From Bacteroidota bacterium (GTDB lineage Bacteria; Bacteroidota; Bacteroidia; Chitinophagales; BACL12): a stretch of 64,000 bases of DNA. Both the position numbers and the translations under genes were made by a program. Numbering within the stretch: position 1 is the first letter of the stretch; each line of letters starts with the position of its first letter. The notes under the pieces are model-generated. The model did no database searches and was not told the DNA's origin. It was given only the letters and a program-made list of their open reading frames with translations. The DNA lies in contig JADJJZ010000003.1 in the NCBI GenBank assembly GCA_016706255.1, positions 1,026,501-1,090,500 on the forward strand. Reading direction: 5' to 3'. Shown here one piece after another: positions 38,789 through 47,757 of this stretch.

Positions 38789-39292
38789 ATGTCAGGCATG
38801 CATAAATTTAAATCCATTTTAATACTAATTTTATATACTACCACTGTCAAGACGGCTTTTGCACAACAACCCGTTGCAGCTGGAAATGAAAATTTTACGG
38901 CAGTTCAGGCAACAGTGGACGGATTATTCAAAGCAATGTACCAAAACGACAGCGCCGCACTTACTGCGCTTTTTGCTGAAAATGCGCGTTTACTCACAAT
39001 TACAAATCATGGTGATAAGAAAATTCTCGTAACTGAAACACCGGCAGATTTTGCAAATGCGGTCGGAACACCTAAAACAGAACGATGGAAAGAAGTACCC
39101 GACTATTATAAAATTGAAGCCGACAATGAACTGGCCAGCGTTTGGTGCCCTTATCATTTTTATATTGAAGAAAATGGTGCGGAACAATTAATACATTGCG
39201 GTGTTAACAGTATAACATTATTTTTTAACGGCAGCAAATGGCTTATTACACAAATTACCGATACCCGTTCTGAAGCAGCTTGTAAAGAATAA
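38789..39292 (+). CDS. Secreted NTF2/SnoaL-like protein
   Basis: The signal peptide is LILILYTTTVKTAFA; an internal ATG at 38798 is an equally good start. The mature part (VQATVDGLFKAMYQNDSAAL, LFAENARLLTI, then WLITQITDTRS) follows the alpha+beta cone pattern of NTF2-like/SnoaL proteins. These bind small hydrophobic molecules; the ligand is unknown. It is divergent from the membrane protein at 38688 and precedes the lipid-modifying cluster. Confidence 0.7.
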   Translation: MSGMHKFKSILILILYTTTVKTAFAQQPVAAGNENFTAVQATVDGLFKAMYQNDSAALTALFAENARLLTITNHGDKKILVTETPADFANAVGTPKTERWKEVPDYYKIEADNELASVWCPYHFYIEENGAEQLIHCGVNSITLFFNGSKWLITQITDTRSEAACKE

Positions 39293-39348
39293 GACAACAT
39301 CCAATTTTTAAAAATAATCGTAATTAAATCAGCAAACCCAATATATCT

Positions 39349-40380
39349 GTGAATAAAATTATCGAGCGTTTACTGGAAAACGACCATGTGCCGGATTTTT
39401 TAATCCGAAAAAAAATTGTCCAGCTTCTGGAAGTAAGGTTAAAGGATGAAACGCTTGCCAACAGGGAGTTGCAGCAGGCGCACTTAATGAACATTATCGC
39501 CGAATTAAAACAATCGCCCATTGCAATAGAAACACGTGCCGCTAACGAGCAACATTATGAAGTGCCAACAACATTTTTCAAAATGGTAATGGGGCAACAT
39601 ATGAAATATTCTTCCTGCTACTGGACACCGGAAACAAAAACGCTTTCGGAAGCAGAAACGCTTGCGCTGGAAAAAACCTGTGCACATGCAGAATTGCAGG
39701 ATGGTTTGCAAATTTTAGAGTTGGGCTGTGGATGGGGTAGTTTATCGATGTTTATGGCAGCCAAATACCCAAATGCACAAATTACCGGCGTATCAAATTC
39801 AGCAACTCAAAAAGCATATATTGATGCTACCTGCGCCCAACGCGGACTAAAAAATGTGCGCATTATTACTGCTGATATGAATGTGTTTGCGCTTGATGAA
39901 AAGTTTGACCGGGTAGTTTCAGTTGAAATGTTTGAACACATGCGCAATTACCGTTTATTGCTGAAAAAAATTAGCAATATGCTTACAGACGACGGTAAAT
40001 TATTTGTGCATATTTTTACCCATAAAGAATTTACTTACTATTTTGATGTTGTTAATGATGATGACTGGATGAGCAAATACTTTTTCACCGGTGGTATTAT
40101 GCCTTCTGATGATTTGTTATTTTATTTTAATGAAGATTTAAAAGTGCAAAAACATTATCATTGGGATGGCACACATTATCAGAAAACTGCTGAAGCCTGG
40201 CTGCAAAATATGGATGCACATAAAGCTGAAATAATGCCGATTTTAGCATCAACTTATAGTAAAGAAAATGCAACAAAATGGTGGGTTTACTGGCGCATAT
40301 TTTTTATGGCCTGTGCAGAATTATGGGGGTATAAAAACGGAAATGAATGGTTTGTCAGCCATTATTTATTTACTAAATAA
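39349..40380 (+). CDS. CFA-superfamily SAM methyltransferase, coclaurine N-methyltransferase-like
   Basis: The protein starts at GTG 39349 (343 aa). The SAM motif LELGCGWGSLSMFMA and the preceding EQHYEVPTTFFKMVMGQHMK, then FEHMRNYRLLLKKI, FVHIFTHKEFTYYF and YFFTGGIMPS, form a pattern I associate with plant coclaurine N-methyltransferase and its bacterial homologues rather than classic Cfa (paralogue at 42487). The substrate here is unlikely to be an alkaloid; fatty-acyl or lipid methylation is more likely given its cluster, similar to the UfaM-type enzymes of furan fatty acid synthesis (recalled, unverified). Confidence 0.88.
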   Translation: MNKIIERLLENDHVPDFLIRKKIVQLLEVRLKDETLANRELQQAHLMNIIAELKQSPIAIETRAANEQHYEVPTTFFKMVMGQHMKYSSCYWTPETKTLSEAETLALEKTCAHAELQDGLQILELGCGWGSLSMFMAAKYPNAQITGVSNSATQKAYIDATCAQRGLKNVRIITADMNVFALDEKFDRVVSVEMFEHMRNYRLLLKKISNMLTDDGKLFVHIFTHKEFTYYFDVVNDDDWMSKYFFTGGIMPSDDLLFYFNEDLKVQKHYHWDGTHYQKTAEAWLQNMDAHKAEIMPILASTYSKENATKWWVYWRIFFMACAELWGYKNGNEWFVSHYLFTK

Positions 40381-40396
40381 ACACATCAATTAATCA

Positions 40397-41650
40397 ATGG
40401 AAATTGCCATTATAGGGACAGGAATTGCAGGAATGGGCAGTGCGCATCGTTTGTTCAAGAAGCACAATATCACTGTGTTTGAGCAGGCAGATTATGTTGG
40501 CGGGCATACTAATACTGCTTATGTAAAGGAAGGTAATAACACTATTCCAATTGATACCGGATTTATTGTATTTAACAACGAAAATTATCCGCACCTCAAT
40601 AAATTATTTGCAACAATTCAAGCACCAATAAAAAAAACAGATATGAGTTTTGCTGCACATATTGTGCACGAAAATATTCAATACTGCGGAAGTAGTTTAC
40701 CACTGTTGTTTGCTCAAACGAAAAACATTTTTTCGCCGCGATATATTCGTTTTTTAATGCAGTTAAATGCATTTAACAAAACTTGCCTTGAAGTATTGGA
40801 GCAACCGGAATTACAAAATTTATCCATTGCTGCTTATGTAAAATCAAAAGGTTGGGGCGTAGATTTACTGAACTGGTATATTTTACCAATGAGCTCAGCA
40901 TTATGGAGCACACCACCTGATACCAGTGCCCAATTTCCGGCATTAACCCTGGTAAGATTTTTTAAAAATCATGGCTTTTTGGGATTGAATACTCAATTTC
41001 AATGGTATACCGTTAATGGTGGAAGCGAAGAATATAAAAAACGATTAATTGCGCCTTTTAAAGATAAAATTAAACTGAATGCACCTGTAACAGGTATTGA
41101 AAAATCGGGCGACAAAGTAGCTGTTACCACCCAACAGGGAGAAATATTTTTATTTGATAAAGTAATTATTGCTACACACGGTGATCAGGCTTTGAAAATG
41201 CTTAAAAATCCGGATGATTTACAGCAGAAATTATTAGCTCCGTTCATTTATCAAAAAAACAAAGCTACTTTACATACAGATGCCGGAATAATGCCAAAAA
41301 TAAAAAAAGTGTGGAGCAGCTGGAATTACAGAACGGAAAAAATAAATGGCAACATAACCGCTTCCTGCACCTACTGGATGAATAGTTTACAGGATGTTTC
41401 AAAAAATGAAAATTATTTTGTCACCATCAACGACCCGGGAATTGTTGACAAGGGAAAAATTATTAAAGAGCTGATGTATGAACATCCTGTGTTTACTGTT
41501 GAAGCAATGCAGGCGCAGCAAAATCTTGCACAGCTTAATAACAATGGACAGATTTACTTTTGTGGAAGTTACTTCAGGTATGGGTTTCACGAAGATGCAC
41601 TCATGAGCGCGAATGCTGTTTGTGATTTAATTGTTGGTTCTGATAATTAA
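40397..41650 (+). CDS. FAD-dependent amine-oxidase-like oxidoreductase
   Basis: The 417-aa protein starts MEIAIIGTGIAGMGSAHRLF (FAD Rossmann) and has GGHTNTAYV, PIDTGFIVFNNENYP and WYTVNGGSEEY. The C-terminal FAD contact is FCGSYFRYGFHEDALMSA. This type is regularly found with DUF1365 and CFA synthase genes, where it is thought to oxidise or desaturate acyl chains. It lies 16 bp after the methyltransferase and 23 bp before DUF1365, in one operon. Confidence 0.9.
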   Translation: MEIAIIGTGIAGMGSAHRLFKKHNITVFEQADYVGGHTNTAYVKEGNNTIPIDTGFIVFNNENYPHLNKLFATIQAPIKKTDMSFAAHIVHENIQYCGSSLPLLFAQTKNIFSPRYIRFLMQLNAFNKTCLEVLEQPELQNLSIAAYVKSKGWGVDLLNWYILPMSSALWSTPPDTSAQFPALTLVRFFKNHGFLGLNTQFQWYTVNGGSEEYKKRLIAPFKDKIKLNAPVTGIEKSGDKVAVTTQQGEIFLFDKVIIATHGDQALKMLKNPDDLQQKLLAPFIYQKNKATLHTDAGIMPKIKKVWSSWNYRTEKINGNITASCTYWMNSLQDVSKNENYFVTINDPGIVDKGKIIKELMYEHPVFTVEAMQAQQNLAQLNNNGQIYFCGSYFRYGFHEDALMSANAVCDLIVGSDN

Positions 41651-41673
41651 ATGGTAACTTAACGTAAAATAAA

Positions 41674-42468
41674 ATGGATTCAGCCTTATATAAATGTCTT
41701 GTAATGCACAACCGGATTGCCCCAAAAAAGCATCGGTTTCATTATAACGTATTTATGTTTTGGTTAGATATCGATAAATTGGATAAACTGGCATCCAAAC
41801 TAAAATTATTATCGTATAATAAACCGGGCCTTTTTAGTTTTCGGGACAGCGATCATTTTAAGTATCCGGAGGGTGACAGCAGGAACCAACTTAGTACTAG
41901 AACAAAATTGAATGACTATCTGGCAACTAAAGGAATTACACATTTTCCGGAAAAGGTTTTTTTACTGAGCCATATCCGCATGTTTGGTTATGTGTTTAAT
42001 CCGGTAAGTTTTTACTTTTGCTACGATGAACAAAATGTGTGCAATTATGTTGTCACAGAAATTAGCAACACTTTTGGTGAAATGAAATTGTTTTTGGTAG
42101 ATGCGAAAAACGGAACAACTTTCGAACAAAATGCACAGAAGTTCTTTTATGTATCACCATTTACCGAAATGGATACCGAATTTGAATTTCGGTATAAAGT
42201 GCCGGATGAGAAGTTGAATATACAGATTAATGTTAAAGATAAATCAGGAGATAAATTTTTTATCAGCACCCTGACAGGCAATAAAAAATCAGTTACAGAT
42301 GCACGTTTGGGATGGTATCTTATTCGTTTTCCGTTTATCACCATTCGCGTAATGCTGGCAATTCACTGGCAGGCTTTAAAATTATGGCTTAAAAAAATAC
42401 CTTATCATAAAAAGTCAGCTAATGCTGATTTGCAACGCGACATTATTAATGTCCGAAACAACAACTAA
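41674..42468 (+). CDS. DUF1365 protein
   Basis: The 264-aa protein begins DSALYKCLVMHNRIAPKKHR. It contains the family block HIRMFGYVFNPVSFYFCYDE and VVTEISNTFGE. DUF1365 proteins nearly always lie next to a flavoprotein and a CFA synthase and are assumed to act with them on fatty acids; the reaction is not known. It is the third gene of the four-gene operon. Confidence 0.93.
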   Translation: MDSALYKCLVMHNRIAPKKHRFHYNVFMFWLDIDKLDKLASKLKLLSYNKPGLFSFRDSDHFKYPEGDSRNQLSTRTKLNDYLATKGITHFPEKVFLLSHIRMFGYVFNPVSFYFCYDEQNVCNYVVTEISNTFGEMKLFLVDAKNGTTFEQNAQKFFYVSPFTEMDTEFEFRYKVPDEKLNIQINVKDKSGDKFFISTLTGNKKSVTDARLGWYLIRFPFITIRVMLAIHWQALKLWLKKIPYHKKSANADLQRDIINVRNNN

Positions 42469-42486
42469 CTTTTTGAGCGACAACCA

Positions 42487-43695
42487 ATGAAACTATATAA
42501 AAAAACGATTCTAAAATATTTGCAACCCATGCAAAAAGGGTATTTGTTTATTACCCTCGCCGATGGCAGCACCATGGAGCTTGGCAGCAAACAAAATGAA
42601 TTACATGCAGATGTAACCGTAGTGGATGATAATTTTTTTAAACGGGCATTTTTGTTCGGTGATATTGGTTTTGCTGAAGCATTTATGGCTGGCGAATGGA
42701 CTACAACCAATCTCACTGCTTTATTATCCTGGTTTCTATTGAATGTTGACAATGCACCAACATTGTCAGGATCAACAGCTAAAACTATTATTGTTAATGG
42801 TTTTCAACTGGCAAATAAAATATTCCACAGCAAAAGAAAAAATTCACTGGATGGGTCAAAAAAGAATATTGCAGAACACTATGATTTAAGTAATGAGTTT
42901 TTTAGTTTGTTTCTTGATAAAACAATGACCTACTCTTCGGCTTATTATTCAAAACCGGATTTAGCACTGGAAAAAGCACAATACGAAAAATATGATAGTT
43001 TATGCCAGTCGCTAAAATTAAATGCCAATGACCATTTACTTGAAATTGGAACCGGATGGGGCGGATTTGCCATTTATGCGGCTAAAACTTATGGTTGTAA
43101 AATTACTTCAGTAACCATCTCGCAACAACAATATGATTTTGCAACAACACGAATCAAAAACGAAAATTTATCGGAACATATTGATGTGCAATTAAAAGAC
43201 TATCGTTTAATTGAAGGCCAGTTCGATAAAGTGGTTTCTATTGAAATGATTGAAGCAGTTGGGGCACAATATTTAAAAGTGTATTTCGATAAAATTCAAT
43301 CTGTACTAAAACCAAATGGCGTTTTGGCATTGCAGGCAATTGTATGTCCTGATTCCAGATTTGAGTCGTTTAAAAAGAATGTAGATTTTATTCAAAAACA
43401 TATTTTTCCGGGCAGTTTATTACCGAGTATCGCAGCTATTAACACTGCTATTAACGAAACGGGTGATTTATTTATGTTCGGTTTAAAAGACCTCGGCAAA
43501 AGTTATGTAATTACACTCTCTGAATGGCGTAAACGTTTTAATGAAAATATCGAGAAGGTTAAACTGTTGGGTTTTGATGATGCTTTCATCAGAAAGTGGA
43601 ATTACTACTTTTCCTATTGTGAAGCTGCCTTCGACATGCGCAATATCAATGTTGTGCAAATGGTTTATACCCGCCCGAATAATTATAAATATTAA
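42487..43695 (+). CDS. cfa: Cyclopropane-fatty-acyl-phospholipid synthase
   Basis: The 402-aa protein has an N-terminal lipid-binding segment (RAFLFGDIGFAEAFMAGEW) and the catalytic domain. The latter has IAEHYDLSNEFFSLFLDKTM, YSSAYY, EIGTGWGGFAIYAA (SAM) and VSIEMIEAVGAQYL. The C-terminus (FIRKWNYYFSYCEAAFDMRN) is typical of Cfa. It methylates double bonds of phospholipid acyl chains with SAM. It closes the operon; its paralogue at 39349 opens it. Confidence 0.93.
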   Translation: MKLYKKTILKYLQPMQKGYLFITLADGSTMELGSKQNELHADVTVVDDNFFKRAFLFGDIGFAEAFMAGEWTTTNLTALLSWFLLNVDNAPTLSGSTAKTIIVNGFQLANKIFHSKRKNSLDGSKKNIAEHYDLSNEFFSLFLDKTMTYSSAYYSKPDLALEKAQYEKYDSLCQSLKLNANDHLLEIGTGWGGFAIYAAKTYGCKITSVTISQQQYDFATTRIKNENLSEHIDVQLKDYRLIEGQFDKVVSIEMIEAVGAQYLKVYFDKIQSVLKPNGVLALQAIVCPDSRFESFKKNVDFIQKHIFPGSLLPSIAAINTAINETGDLFMFGLKDLGKSYVITLSEWRKRFNENIEKVKLLGFDDAFIRKWNYYFSYCEAAFDMRNINVVQMVYTRPNNYKY

Positions 43696-43704
43696 CTTTA
43701 CGGT

Positions 43705-44448
43705 ATGAAATCGTTTTTGGTATGTCTGCTCAGCCTGGTTTTTACCGGTTCAGCCTATGCACAGCTGGTTACAGCTGAGGATTGGACACAAAACGACTGT
43801 AACGGCATTGAACACAATTTATATACTGAATTGGATACCGGCTCAGTAGTGGTTATGGAGATTGTTATGCTCGACGGCTGTATGCCTTGTATTAATGCTG
43901 CTCATTTGTTCGGCCCTATAATTGAGGCATATAATCTGACGAATAGCAATAGGATTCAATATTATTCTTTCGGTTACAATGATACTTATACCTGCACGCA
44001 ATTGAGTGACTGGAAAACCGAAAATGCAATAACCTGCAATGCACAATTTGTTGAAGGGTATGACATTTCTGAATTTTATGGCGGCATGGGAATGCCAACA
44101 ATTGTTGTAACTGGCCGCTCCACACATGAAGTAAGTTTTTCGCAATACGGTTTTACTGTTTATGATACCATCAAGTTTGCAAATGCACTTGAATATGCTT
44201 TGGGTTTAACTGAAACTTTACCAATTCAAAATTTGCAACCAGCAGAAATAAGTTGCTTTCCAAATCCTGCAACTAATTTCATTACGCTGAATAATTCATT
44301 TTCAGGTGCGGTAATAATTTATGGAATGGGCGGCGCACAAACGTATCAATTAAATTGTGTAAATGGTACAATTAATATCGCAACATTACCAAAAGGCTTT
44401 TATTTGTTGCAATCTGAAATCGGAAATACTACCTTCCTTAAAATTTAA
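43705..44448 (+). CDS. Secreted thioredoxin-like protein with T9SS sorting domain
   Basis: The signal peptide is MKSFLVCLLSLVFTGSAYAQ. A thioredoxin-like part has an active-site-like CMPC (MLDGCMPCINAAHLF) and the following cis-Pro region GMGMPTIVVTGRS. The last ~75 residues (ISCFPNPATNFITL, then LPKGFYLLQSEIGNTTFLKI) form a type A T9SS C-terminal domain, so the product is exported to the cell surface. It lies 9 bp after cfa but need not share its function. It ends 4 bp inside the convergent USP gene. Confidence 0.85.
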   Translation: MKSFLVCLLSLVFTGSAYAQLVTAEDWTQNDCNGIEHNLYTELDTGSVVVMEIVMLDGCMPCINAAHLFGPIIEAYNLTNSNRIQYYSFGYNDTYTCTQLSDWKTENAITCNAQFVEGYDISEFYGGMGMPTIVVTGRSTHEVSFSQYGFTVYDTIKFANALEYALGLTETLPIQNLQPAEISCFPNPATNFITLNNSFSGAVIIYGMGGAQTYQLNCVNGTINIATLPKGFYLLQSEIGNTTFLKI

Positions 44449-45305
44449 TATTTGTGTAATATCAATAAAGGTAATTTGCTGTGATAAAGTACATCAGCAG
44501 CAGTATCCTGATTGAGCAATCGCTGTAAACCACTGTGTTTATTGGCGGTCAGCGCAATGAAGTCAATATTTTTATGCGCCACATATTGCACCCAGGCATC
44601 TCTCAATACATCAGCATCAACGGTTTCATAATCTATTTTTACTTCTTGATGATCACGTTTAATTTGTTCACCCAAAGCAAAAAATTTCCCTTCTGTATTA
44701 CTTTCATGAATATTAAAATGTACGATGTGCAAATTAATGCCAAATGGTTTTAACAAATTTAAAATCTTGCCAATTGAAATTACATCTGCAGCATCCATAT
44801 CACTCATATATAAAACTTCCTGTGGTTTTGTAAATGTATATTTTTCAGGCAGTACTAAAACCGGACAATGCGCTTTTTTCATTACCGATTGTGTAACAGT
44901 TCCAAAAAACAGGCGTTCAATTCTGCTGTGATGATGTCTGCCCATAATTAATAATTGCGGCTGAATTATTGCAGCCTGATGCAGAATAATTTCATCTGCC
45001 AAACCATTTTCCACGTGTGAAAAAACGGGCATTGGTTTACCTGCAGCATTTAATGCCAAGCGGAATTGTTCAGCGTAAACAAGCATGGCAGCATCTGCCT
45101 CAGCCCGCATTTTATATATAATATCGCTGGTATATTTTTCTACACCCTGTTCGTCGAACTGCGTACGTTCTTCTTTCACAAATGGGTCGTCAACAGCATG
45201 CACTAAGTGAATTTCTGCATCTTGTTCAATAAGCAGTGGTATGAGATAGGCAAAAGCATCAGTAGCATTATCTGCCAGGTCGGTTGGTATCAGTATTTTT
45301 TTCAT
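44445..45305 (-). CDS. Universal stress protein, tandem UspA domains
   Basis: The 286-aa protein starts KKILIPTDLADNATDAFAYL. Domain 1 ends with the nucleotide-binding block LLIMGRHHHSRIERLFFGTV and a PVLVLP strand. Domain 2 (about 150-286) ends IDFIALTANKHSGLQRLLNQ and LPLLILHKY. It is typical of Bacteroidota two-domain USPs, whose exact role is unknown. It is divergent from the MerR photoreceptor-like gene, so the 134-bp gap holds both promoters. Confidence 0.88.
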   Translation of the reverse strand: MKKILIPTDLADNATDAFAYLIPLLIEQDAEIHLVHAVDDPFVKEERTQFDEQGVEKYTSDIIYKMRAEADAAMLVYAEQFRLALNAAGKPMPVFSHVENGLADEIILHQAAIIQPQLLIMGRHHHSRIERLFFGTVTQSVMKKAHCPVLVLPEKYTFTKPQEVLYMSDMDAADVISIGKILNLLKPFGINLHIVHFNIHESNTEGKFFALGEQIKRDHQEVKIDYETVDADVLRDAWVQYVAHKNIDFIALTANKHSGLQRLLNQDTAADVLYHSKLPLLILHKY

Positions 45306-45367
45306 AACCTGAAATTTAGTGCAAGTTACCGCTCAGGAAACTAATAAAATAGATGAAAAGTCACCAT

Positions 45368-45395
45368 TTTGCTTCGACTCAAAACAATATTTTTG
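45368..45395 (+). promoter_or_regulatory. Promoter of the MerR/B12 regulator gene
   Basis: A -33-like TTTG (45368-45371) and a -7 box TATTTTTG (45388-45395) are 16 bp apart, close to the Bacteroidota consensus TTTG-N17-23-TAnnTTTG. The start codon lies 45 bp downstream, leaving room for an operator over or after the box. Confidence 0.5.
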
Positions 45396-45439
45396 TATAA
45401 CTGTTATATAAATATCTTAAACAAAAGTAATTTTACAAC

Positions 45440-46333
45440 ATGGCAGCAATCTATTCAATCCGTGATCTGGAGTCGTTATCGGGTATAAAAGCCCATACCA
45501 TACGTATTTGGGAGCATCGGTACGGTATTTTAAAGGCACACCGCACCGAAACCAATATTCGTTATTACTCCGAAACCGAGTTAAAATACTTGATGAGTTT
45601 GGCGTTGCTTAACCGTAACGGGCATAAAATTTCAAAACTGGCTATTTTATCTCAGGAAGAAGTATCTGCTTTGGTTGGGGATATGATTAACCAGCCGCGG
45701 GAGTTTATCAACCAGATTGAAGGCCTCACTATTGCTACCATTGCCTATGATGAAGAAAAGTTTGAAAAAATACTGAATACCTGCATTTTACAAATGGGAT
45801 TTGAGGAAACTATTAAAAAAGTGGTTTTCCCATATCTTGAAAAACTAGGCATGTTATGGGTTTCAGGAACGGTTATTGCGGCACAGGAGCACTTTATGAC
45901 ACAGCTCCTCAGGCAAAAGCTGATTGTGGCTATTGATGGCCAATCAACCAAATATGATGAACATTCCAAAGAGTTTGTTCTCTTTTTGCCAAACGGCGAA
46001 TGGCATGAGCTCAGTTTGCTTTTCCTCTCATATCTGCTTAAAACCCACAACCACAAAGTAGTGTATCTGGGTCCAAGTGTGCCCATTAATGATGTGATTC
46101 AGGTAGGAGAGAGCCTGCATCCTGATGGGTTTTATACCATCATAACAGCACATCCCACTGCATTTACGGTAAGTGATTACCTGAACAAACTGGCTGCTAC
46201 TTTCCCGGAAAGTAAAGTGTTTGTTAGCGGCGCGCAAACCATAAACGCTATTAAAGGCCTGGAAAGCAACGTTTATGTAATCAGTAACCTCGAAACAGTT
46301 GTTGAACGTCTTGAAACCCTTGCAGTGGCTTAA
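45440..46333 (+). CDS. MerR-family regulator with B12-binding domain (CarH/LitR-type photoreceptor candidate)
   Basis: The 297-aa protein has a MerR winged helix (residues 1-70: YSIRDLESLSGIKAHTIRIW), a four-helix B12-cap domain (about 80-165) and a Rossmann-like B12-binding domain (about 170-297). W140, E150 and H151 form the W-x9-E-H motif that caps the upper face of adenosylcobalamin in CarH. H189 (NGEWHELS) is at the place of the lower axial His of the E/D-x-H-x-x-G motif, though the final Gly is Ser. CarH/LitR represses in the dark and releases DNA when light breaks the Co-C bond. An ECF sigma gene follows, as in Bacteroidota photoregulatory loci. Confidence 0.85.
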   Translation: MAAIYSIRDLESLSGIKAHTIRIWEHRYGILKAHRTETNIRYYSETELKYLMSLALLNRNGHKISKLAILSQEEVSALVGDMINQPREFINQIEGLTIATIAYDEEKFEKILNTCILQMGFEETIKKVVFPYLEKLGMLWVSGTVIAAQEHFMTQLLRQKLIVAIDGQSTKYDEHSKEFVLFLPNGEWHELSLLFLSYLLKTHNHKVVYLGPSVPINDVIQVGESLHPDGFYTIITAHPTAFTVSDYLNKLAATFPESKVFVSGAQTINAIKGLESNVYVISNLETVVERLETLAVA

Positions 46334-46426
46334 TTACTTAATATTGTTTAACATTTAACATTAAAGATTAAACAAAAATTTGGAATTTCACCTTTTCAGT
46401 GTTTACTTTGTATCAAAATAAGGATT

Positions 46427-46942
46427 ATGACAAACCACGAATTTGAATCTCATATCATCCGGTTGAAATCACCTCTTAAGGCTTTTGCTTTAAATCTGAC
46501 CCGCGATAGAGATGATGCACTGGACTTAGTGCAGGAAACTTACTTCAGGGCTTTGTCGAACCAGGACAAGTTTCACGATGGCACCAATCTGAAAGCATGG
46601 TTGCTTACCATCATGAAAAATATTTTTATCAATAACTACCGCAAACATGCTAAAAGAAATACGCTGGTGGATAGTTCTGATAACCTTTTCTTGCTGAATT
46701 CAAGTGCAGCTATTACGGCAAATCAGGCAGAAAATGATTTTGTGATGAAAGACCTGATCAAAGCAATTAATCAGCTTGATGAGGAATATAAAAAACCTTT
46801 TATCATGCATTATCAGGGTTATAAATATGAAGAAATTGCAGAAGTAATGCACTTACCGTTAGGCACTGTAAAAAGCCGCATCTTTTTTGCGCGTAAACAA
46901 ATGAAAGACTTTCTTGAAAATAAAGGATTCGACAGATATTGA
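46427..46942 (+). CDS. ECF sigma-70 factor
   Basis: The 171-aa protein has sigma region 2 (LNLTRDRDDALDLVQETYFR, then KAWLLTIMKNIFINNYRKHA) and region 4 (LDEEYKKPFIMHYQGYKYEE, then MHLPLGTVKSRIFFARKQMK). No anti-sigma gene is seen beside it. In many Bacteroidota such a sigma gene follows a MerR/B12 regulator and drives carotenoid genes; none are in this window. A hairpin terminator follows at 46959. It may be under the control of the regulator 93 bp upstream. Confidence 0.93.
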   Translation: MTNHEFESHIIRLKSPLKAFALNLTRDRDDALDLVQETYFRALSNQDKFHDGTNLKAWLLTIMKNIFINNYRKHAKRNTLVDSSDNLFLLNSSAAITANQAENDFVMKDLIKAINQLDEEYKKPFIMHYQGYKYEEIAEVMHLPLGTVKSRIFFARKQMKDFLENKGFDRY

Positions 46943-46958
46943 AATATCAAATTAAGGG

Positions 46959-46987
46959 AGCCCAATTGTAAAGATTGGGCTTTTTTT
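46959..46987 (+). terminator. Intrinsic terminator after the ECF sigma gene
   Basis: AGCCCAAT pairs with ATTGGGCT around a 6-7 nt loop, followed by seven T residues. Confidence 0.85.
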
Positions 46988-47369
46988 ATGCCTCGTATAA
47001 TTCAATGGGCAATCCATCAGGGTCAGTAAAAAATACAAATCGTTTTTGAGTATAAATATCCGTGCGAACCGGCTCAAATACAATACCTTTTTGTTCGAGG
47101 GATTTGATTGTTTCATCAAGCTGATCAACACTGAAACACAAATGCCTTAATCCCCTGGCTTCCGGATACGATGGGCGTTCCGGCACATTTGGAAATGAAA
47201 ATAATTCGATAGCCGTGTCTGCATTTACACGTAAATCAAGTTTCCACGAATCCCGTTCACTGCGATAATTTTCCGCAATTATTTCAAAACCTAAAATGGT
47301 ATGATAAAAATGTTTCGATTTGTTATAATCGGAACAAATAATGGCAATATGGTTAATCCCTGTTATCAT
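46986..47369 (-). CDS. VOC-family protein (glyoxalase-like, YwbC/GloA2 type)
   Basis: The 127-aa protein begins MITGINHIAIICSDYNKSKH. Metal ligands expected in vicinal oxygen chelate enzymes are visible (H in NHIAI, E in AIELFSFPN, H in RHLCFSVD, E in IELYEA). It is typical of small cytosolic VOC proteins near glyoxalase/SMU1112c. Substrate unknown. Its ATG overlaps the yraN stop by one base (TAATG). Confidence 0.88.
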   Translation of the reverse strand: MITGINHIAIICSDYNKSKHFYHTILGFEIIAENYRSERDSWKLDLRVNADTAIELFSFPNVPERPSYPEARGLRHLCFSVDQLDETIKSLEQKGIVFEPVRTDIYTQKRFVFFTDPDGLPIELYEA

Positions 47370-47731
47370 TAGTAATTAAAAAATGCGTCTTCTAAATGTT
47401 CAATCTGCCAGCTTCCATCCTTCAATTTTAAAATGGATATTACATCAAAACGTATATCCAATTCTAATTTATGCTGATACATATATTCTGATGCCGCTTT
47501 ACTGATAAGTTGTTGTTTCCTGCTGTTCAAAGCCTCCTCCGGATATCCGAATTTCAAACTGCTTCTTGTTTTTACTTCCACAAACAAAATATGGGCTCCA
47601 TTGCCGGCAATTATATCCACTTCTGCCCGCCCAAAACGATAATTTCTTTCTAGTATCGTGTATCCTTTTTCAAGCAGATAAGCAACCGCTTTTTCCTCTC
47701 CCAACAGCCCCAATTCGTTATGCCTGCCCAT
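47369..47731 (-). CDS. YraN family protein (UPF0102, predicted endonuclease)
   Basis: The frame is open further upstream, but MGRHNELGLLGEEKAVAYLL at 47731 is the family start (about 120 aa). The catalytic-looking core is RNYRFGRAEVDIIAG with Glu and Asp and HILFVEVKTRSS with E-x-K, as in a PD-(D/E)xK fold. The biological role is not firmly known. It is divergent from the sugar isomerase gene, starting only 27 bp away. Confidence 0.92.
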   Translation of the reverse strand: MGRHNELGLLGEEKAVAYLLEKGYTILERNYRFGRAEVDIIAGNGAHILFVEVKTRSSLKFGYPEEALNSRKQQLISKAASEYMYQHKLELDIRFDVISILKLKDGSWQIEHLEDAFFNY

Positions 47732-47757
47732 AATAGTGTATTTTTGTGCTTCAGAAC

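Noticed and set aside
45440..46942. Carotenoid biosynthesis locus
   Set aside because: The MerR-sigma pair resembles one, but no crtB/crtI-like gene is found in the window.
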